Shown piece after piece: positions 58,727 to 62,417 of a DNA stretch of 62,417 nucleotides. Each line of letters begins with the position of its first letter. Within the stretch, counting starts at the first letter, position 1. Location: IMG/VR virus record IMGVR_UViG_3300022871_000020, positions 1-62,417 of that record. One strand, given 5' to 3'. This stretch comes from a virus. Below the pieces are notes generated by a model. The model worked only from the letters and a program-made list of their open reading frames with translations. It was not told the origin of the DNA and did no database searches. The position numbers and the translations under genes were made by a program.

Positions 58727-59689
58727 TTAATCAATTTTATGCATCAAAGGATAGTCTCCAAGATCCTTTGAAGGTGAAACTGGAGCGTACATCGAGATTT
58801 TGATGTTTGGATTGTAAAGACTTGCTAATTTTTGCGCTTTGAACTTTGTAAATTTGCTAGATTTGTTATTGTCAGCATCTAGAATAAAATGAATATGAAA
58901 TTCACCTATTAATAAATCTTGAATTATTAATTTTTCTAGAACTGACAAATAATTTTTCCCAGACATTGACATGAAAAATGTATCTTTGTAACTGAAATGA
59001 TTAGTATAAAGATAAATGTTTAATATGTCGAATATGCCTTCTGTTAAAACAATATTGTTGATATTTTCAAAATCGAATTTTTGGAAAAAATACCAAGAAT
59101 TTGGATTGGTTTTATATCTAATTTTTTTAATTTGTTTAATTAATCTTGCTCCAACAAAATCATTATTTGAATTATTGAATCCTATGGCGAGCACATTTTG
59201 TTTAATTTTTTCATTCGGTTGAATCATAGCTGGATAGAGTAAGAACTTTGTGTAATTTACTTCTCCAATTCGAGAATTAAGATAATCGTTGAATATTTCT
59301 AAATTCTCTGGCGACGTATTTTTAATCTTATTTGTTATATTATTTGTTAATAATTTTTGATTAAATTTAATCCTGGGTTTAGATTTAATATAATCTTTGA
59401 CGAAATTATACTTTAAAAATGATTTGATATAGTTTAGAGTTTCTTGATCATCGAAATTGGTTTGTATTAATAATTTTAAAATAGTTCCTGCTGACCCACA
59501 TCTGTGACAGTAGTAGACTGGGAGTGACTTACTCAGATAGCAGTGACCATGTGTAGGATTATGTTTTCGAGTCATATCGTCGCAAAAATGACAGAAAGTC
59601 ATGTAATGTGAGCCCTTATCAACTAACATGTTGTTTGAAACAATTTTTAAGTGATATAGTATTTGTGGAATTTTATTTAATTCATACAT
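58727..59689 (-). CDS. DnaG-type DNA primase
   Basis: 320 aa. Zinc-binding domain FCHFCDDMTRKH...YYCHRCGSAG (about residues 32-66), then a TOPRIM core with VLTEGIFDILN and HFILDADNNKSSK. Short compared with bacterial DnaG (about 580 aa): it lacks the helicase-binding domain, like T4 gp61. Makes RNA primers for lagging strands. Confidence 0.82.
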   Translation of the reverse strand: MYELNKIPQILYHLKIVSNNMLVDKGSHYMTFCHFCDDMTRKHNPTHGHCYLSKSLPVYYCHRCGSAGTILKLLIQTNFDDQETLNYIKSFLKYNFVKDYIKSKPRIKFNQKLLTNNITNKIKNTSPENLEIFNDYLNSRIGEVNYTKFLLYPAMIQPNEKIKQNVLAIGFNNSNNDFVGARLIKQIKKIRYKTNPNSWYFFQKFDFENINNIVLTEGIFDILNIYLYTNHFSYKDTFFMSMSGKNYLSVLEKLIIQDLLIGEFHIHFILDADNNKSSKFTKFKAQKLASLYNPNIKISMYAPVSPSKDLGDYPLMHKID

Positions 59690-59697
59690 TATTTTTC

Positions 59698-59928
59698 CTA
59701 TAAATCAAATATAGTCAACTTAATATAGTCTTCGTCGTCTTTGAATAATTTATGAACAAATAGGGGTTCAACACAATACTTTTTGAAATCTAATCGTTTG
59801 ATGTTATTCTTCTTAATGTATGCATTAATTGGTTCAGATTTCGTAATTTTGCCATTGTTTGTTTTTAGTACTTTATTTACAGATCGATATTTCCAAATTT
59901 CTTCACGATTAACTTCGATTGTTTCCAT
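59698..59928 (-). CDS. Small unknown protein
   Basis: 76 aa, basic N-terminal half; AAAGGAAATCAATAGTTA before ATG. First gene of the primase operon. No domain. Confidence 0.5.
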   Translation of the reverse strand: METIEVNREEIWKYRSVNKVLKTNNGKITKSEPINAYIKKNNIKRLDFKKYCVEPLFVHKLFKDDEDYIKLTIFDL

Positions 59929-59974
59929 TAACTATTGATTTCCTTTAGAATTTAAACTACAATTAATTAAAAAA

Positions 59975-60008
59975 GTCTCCATAGAATTTTTTAAGTTTCT
60001 ATGAAGAC
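59975..60008 (-). terminator. Terminator after the tRNA-like gene
   Basis: GTCTTCATAGAA / TTCTATGGAGAC stem (one G-U), then TTTTTTAATT on the minus strand. Confidence 0.75.
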
Positions 60009-60020
60009 GTTTATATATAG

Positions 60021-60090
60021 TGGTACCAGATATCAGACTCGAACTGATAAGAGCATTAATGCTCTTGTGTAGACATTCCACCAATCTGGC
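60021..60090 (-). tRNA. tRNA-like gene, Leu(UAA)-type, irregular
   Basis: 70 nt with encoded CCA. Acceptor GCCAGAT/ATCTGGT (one G-U), D-arm resembling tRNA-Leu (GTGGAAT...CTACAC), T-arm ATCAG-TTCGAGT-CTGAT. The anticodon arm has stem AAGAG/CTCTT and an 8-nt loop CATTAATG (anticodon UAA possible), or a 6-bp stem with 6-nt loop, and there is no variable loop. It sits in its own unit between a promoter-like site and a terminator. Confidence 0.6.
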
Positions 60091-60095
60091 TTATA

Positions 60096-60121
60096 ATCTT
60101 CTGAATCTGCCGAGGCAAAAA
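60096..60121 (+). repeat. Dispersed repeat, copy 10
   Basis: CTTCTGAATCTGCCGAGGC followed by a run of A, directly upstream of the tRNA-like gene. Confidence 0.5.
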
Positions 60122-60149
60122 AATTAAAAAAAATTTAACACTAAATATA

Positions 60150-60187
60150 TTAATTATTTATATATAATTTATGACAATTTAAAAACT
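60150..60187 (-). promoter_or_regulatory. Bipartite promoter-like motif of the tRNA-like gene
   Basis: Minus strand TTTTTAAATTGTCAT, spacer, TATATAAATAATTAA, 60 nt before the tRNA-like gene. Confidence 0.6.
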
Positions 60188-60197
60188 ATACACGACT

Positions 60198-60225
60198 ATT
60201 GACATTATTTATATACTAAATCACT
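60198..60225 (-). promoter_or_regulatory. Second, weaker TATATAAATA site
   Basis: Minus strand AGTATATAAATAATGTCA; only the downstream block is present. Confidence 0.3.
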
Positions 60226-60260
60226 AAATAACAAGAATATTAACAAGGAGAAATAAAAAC

Positions 60261-60291
60261 CTCCCATACTACAAAAAAAGCAGTATGGGAG
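60261..60291 (-). terminator. Rho-independent terminator
   Basis: CTCCCATACT / AGTATGGGAG stem followed on the minus strand by TTTTTATTTC; ends the 60302-62417 operon. Confidence 0.82.
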
Positions 60292-60301
60292 AATAAAAAA
60301 C

Positions 60302-60922
60302 CTATTTTAACTTAGCCATCATTTCCCAGTAATGTTCTTCACTAATCAATCCTTTAAATTGTTTTAATTGTTCAATACTCTTGATCTCTATCTCCATAAT
60401 CACAGGTTCTTTTTTAATAATAATTCCAAGAGCAATAAAGAACATGATATTTCGTTTGACATAATCGATATTTAAAAATTGGTCAATACCAATAGATTCA
60501 AACATTTTAAATTGTTTAAAATACTCAATAGTAAATTGTGTTAATTCTTTGTTATATACTTCGTTATTCATTTCACTATATACCCCATCGTACGACATGT
60601 TGTCTTCAGCACAATCGAGTTCAAATATCCCCCCCATTCCAGAAAATACTAATAAATTATATGGTATTTTAATTTTTTCATCAAGGTTAATGTCATCAAC
60701 ATTGACAAATACTTCATTGTTACTTTGTTTATACTTTTCAATATCATTGTAATCTAATATTAACGTCAATAAATCTGGATTTCCATCAGGACATTTAGTG
60801 ACAGTTATTTTTCCTTTTTTGAATAATTTAATAAAACAATCATCCACTACAATCAAAGTTACATCATTAGAAGATCTTGTTAATATCTGTAATATAATAT
60901 TTTGTTTCAATGAAGTAGACAT
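60302..60922 (-). CDS. Unknown protein
   Basis: 206 aa, acidic, no motif seen. SD AAAGGAAAACT. Last gene of the operon. Confidence 0.5.
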   Translation of the reverse strand: MSTSLKQNIILQILTRSSNDVTLIVVDDCFIKLFKKGKITVTKCPDGNPDLLTLILDYNDIEKYKQSNNEVFVNVDDINLDEKIKIPYNLLVFSGMGGIFELDCAEDNMSYDGVYSEMNNEVYNKELTQFTIEYFKQFKMFESIGIDQFLNIDYVKRNIMFFIALGIIIKKEPVIMEIEIKSIEQLKQFKGLISEEHYWEMMAKLK

Positions 60923-60933
60923 AGTTTTCCTTT

Positions 60934-61119
60934 TTATTTATCTTCTTTTCCAGTACCAAAACATCTGTGACAAACACCTTCGACAACTCCACTTTGACTA
61001 ATATAAGTTTTAAGAGTAGTCATAAACTCTTGTTTATATTTTTCTGGTATTTGATTATGTTTCCAAGCTGAATTAGCAGATTTAATAATTTGTTCAATTT
61101 GAAAATCGGATAAAAACAT
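60934..61119 (-). CDS. Small protein with a CxxCxGTG tail
   Basis: 61 aa; ends VCHRCFGTGKEDK, half of a DnaJ-like zinc finger. AAGGAGAAAC before ATG. Related in motif to the gene above. Confidence 0.5.
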   Translation of the reverse strand: MFLSDFQIEQIIKSANSAWKHNQIPEKYKQEFMTTLKTYISQSGVVEGVCHRCFGTGKEDK

Positions 61120-61130
61120 TCTGTTTCTCC

Positions 61131-61607
61131 TTATTTAAGTTTATCCCATTGTTTCCAACAATCGTCTTTATTCTTAAAATGGGGACAACTATCAAATCTT
61201 CCAAGACCACTATCCTTGCATTGTTTTAATTTTTGATTGTTATTCGATGTACTTTGTTGCCACCATAGTGGACAGACACAACTTCGCATTTCTGAACCTT
61301 TTGTAAAGTCTTTTCCATTTTTCCAATCTGAATATGAAATTCCTCCAAAATCTTTAAGTTTAAATTTGTCTCCCTCTCCAATAACAAATCCTGGATTAGC
61401 TTCATAGACTCTTTTAATGTTTTTTATAGTTTGTCGTTCTACAAATGGAGTATATGTATGAAAATAACTATAACATCCTGAACCATTACAGTTACTACAC
61501 ACAATTGCTGCACCATCGCGTTCAGTCATTCCAATATATACACCAGTTCCGTTGCAAGATGAACATTCTTCTTTGTGTCTTATGTATTTAATTGTATTAT
61601 TTGACAT
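61131..61607 (-). CDS. DnaJ-type zinc-finger protein
   Basis: 158 aa. ECSSCNGTGVYIG and VCSNCNGSGCY form one full DnaJ-like Cys-rich finger; a Cys/Trp-rich second half follows (SCVCPLWWQQ, CPHF). AAGGAGAAATGTA before ATG. Possibly a phage chaperone or RNA-binding protein. Confidence 0.5.
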   Translation of the reverse strand: MSNNTIKYIRHKEECSSCNGTGVYIGMTERDGAAIVCSNCNGSGCYSYFHTYTPFVERQTIKNIKRVYEANPGFVIGEGDKFKLKDFGGISYSDWKNGKDFTKGSEMRSCVCPLWWQQSTSNNNQKLKQCKDSGLGRFDSCPHFKNKDDCWKQWDKLK

Positions 61608-61618
61608 TACATTTCTCC

Positions 61619-62011
61619 TTATCTAATTAATAAAACATACAGACCATATAAATCTGGCCATTTAACAATATCAATGAATGGAATTGATTTTGGATTTTGA
61701 TAAAGTGCAGCAACACAAACTTCTTTATCTGGATTTTCTATAAATTGTAATGCAAAACCATTTTGATTAACCGCAAGTATTTGGTGCGATTTAATAGGTT
61801 TAATAATACCTTGAAGAAATAACCCATCTCGTTCAAGGATCATTTCTAGAGTTTCGTTCCACTGATTCGGAAGAGAATATCTTGGAATTGTAATTGCAAG
61901 TAAGCTTGAATCATCAATTTTAACAAAGGAAGAAATGATTATAGTTCTATCAATTTTAAATTTTGAATGATAATTAATTAAACTTTTTTTACTCCACACA
62001 TCAAAAGACAT
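61619..62011 (-). CDS. Unknown protein
   Basis: 130 aa from ATG 62011, overlapping the end of the gene above by 11 bases. No motif recognised. Confidence 0.45.
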   Translation of the reverse strand: MSFDVWSKKSLINYHSKFKIDRTIIISSFVKIDDSSLLAITIPRYSLPNQWNETLEMILERDGLFLQGIIKPIKSHQILAVNQNGFALQFIENPDKEVCVAALYQNPKSIPFIDIVKWPDLYGLYVLLIR

Positions 62012-62270
62012 TATAACGCCTATCCCAAGAAACAGAATAGTCATCAACTAATTTCAAAGCAGCTTTCTTTTGTAGGTTAACTATAGTATCAATACTTCCA
62101 CCATATTCTACATAACCATGATTATTTTCCATCCAAATTTTAGAGATTGCTTCCCATTTTTCAATAGGGACATCATTAAAATCTGTTTTATCTTTATTTA
62201 ATCTGTCTGTTAAACTTGCAATTGTCTGGTCAATATATAATGGGCTTTCGTAGTTCCATCTAATAATCAT
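62001..62270 (-). CDS. Small unknown protein
   Basis: 89 aa, start ATG 62270 after AAGGAGAAATTAAA. No motif recognised. Confidence 0.5.
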   Translation of the reverse strand: MIIRWNYESPLYIDQTIASLTDRLNKDKTDFNDVPIEKWEAISKIWMENNHGYVEYGGSIDTIVNLQKKAALKLVDDYSVSWDRRYNVF

Positions 62271-62282
62271 TTTAATTTCTCC

Positions 62283-62417
62283 TTATAAAACTACCTTTAA
62301 ATCTCCATACCAAACTTGATGTAGTCCTTCAGAATATTTATCCCAAAATTCAAGGACATCGAGTTGAATAGTATCTTCTTTTAATTTATGTAAATTATTT
62401 GAAATTAAATTTGCTTT
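62283..62417 (-). CDS. Unknown protein, C-terminal fragment
   Basis: Open from the window edge to TAA at 62283 (44 codons), ending with FWDKYSEGLHQVWYGDLKVV. The start lies outside the window. It is followed by the SD of the next gene, as in an operon. Confidence 0.55.
   Translation of the reverse strand, partial: KANLISNNLHKLKEDTIQLDVLEFWDKYSEGLHQVWYGDLKVVL

Noticed and set aside
3128-60121. CRISPR array made of the GCCGAGGCC repeat
   Set aside because: Copies are kilobases apart with no regular spacers; no cas genes seen.
1-62417. Stop-codon reassignment as in Lak-type megaphages
   Set aside because: TAA, TGA and TAG all end genes at places consistent with operon structure, e.g. TAG at the end of the PAAR gene.

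Overview
The window is a 62.4 kb piece of a large, AT-rich tailed-phage genome, probably a jumbo myovirus-like phage. It has dense operons on the minus strand, strong AAGGAG-type ribosome binding sites and overlapping start/stop codons. It carries its own multisubunit RNA polymerase, a family B DNA polymerase, type II topoisomerase subunits, an NAD-dependent ligase, a primase, a clamp loader, two SSBs and a PAAR tail spike. The standard genetic code is used, since TAA, TGA and TAG all act as stops. Genus and host cannot be read from the sequence alone.

Layout. 1-3716: an IscB-like nuclease fragment beside a foldable RNA, then queE, a TGT/DpdA-like transglycosylase and a SLOG protein; with folE2 at 35.4-36.2 kb this suggests 7-deazaguanine DNA modification. 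3703-10441: small Zn protein, beta-repeat and PAAR spike proteins, other probable virion proteins, an SSB with a DDDIPF tail, and a FEN-like nuclease. 10617-17342: Rad3/DinG helicase, RNAP beta N-half, a free-standing HNH gene, and RNAP beta C-half in four exons with three group I introns. 17473-25087: SSB, DUF115-like protein, pyrophosphatase, RyR-domain protein, ligase, RNase HI, YopX-like pair, phosphoesterase, small proteins and a structured RNA. 25213-30957: RNAP beta-prime C-half in three exons (two group I introns, one with a LAGLIDADG ORF), a NUMOD4/HNH gene, three small paralogs mixed with copies of the beta-prime gene ends, and RNAP beta-prime N-half. 30968-37211: HU-like protein, a cassette flanked by 71-bp direct repeats, lysozyme and folE2. 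37221-48811: DNA polymerase split into two genes, each with an intein, HU, SF2 helicase, uracil-DNA-glycosylase-like protein, and gyrB with an intein. 49945-51877: the only plus-strand genes, a small paralog cluster. 52248-62417: small proteins, AAA+ clamp loader, gyrA, primase, a tRNA-like gene and hypothetical proteins.

Three things stand out. (1) Selfish elements are very dense, and most sit in catalytic motifs of RNAP, DNA polymerase and topoisomerase. The predicted splices restore textbook motifs, and the spliced lengths (1971 and 2016 nt) are exact multiples of three. (2) At three loci a small gene appears to have been inserted between two older genes with duplication of the old gene ends. 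(3) Two dispersed non-coding signals recur: a bipartite promoter-like motif (TTTTTAATATTGTCA, then TATATAAATTATTAA) upstream of operons and often next to terminators, and a TTTTTGGCCTCGGC repeat, mostly between genes. All functional assignments come from motif reading; no database search was run.
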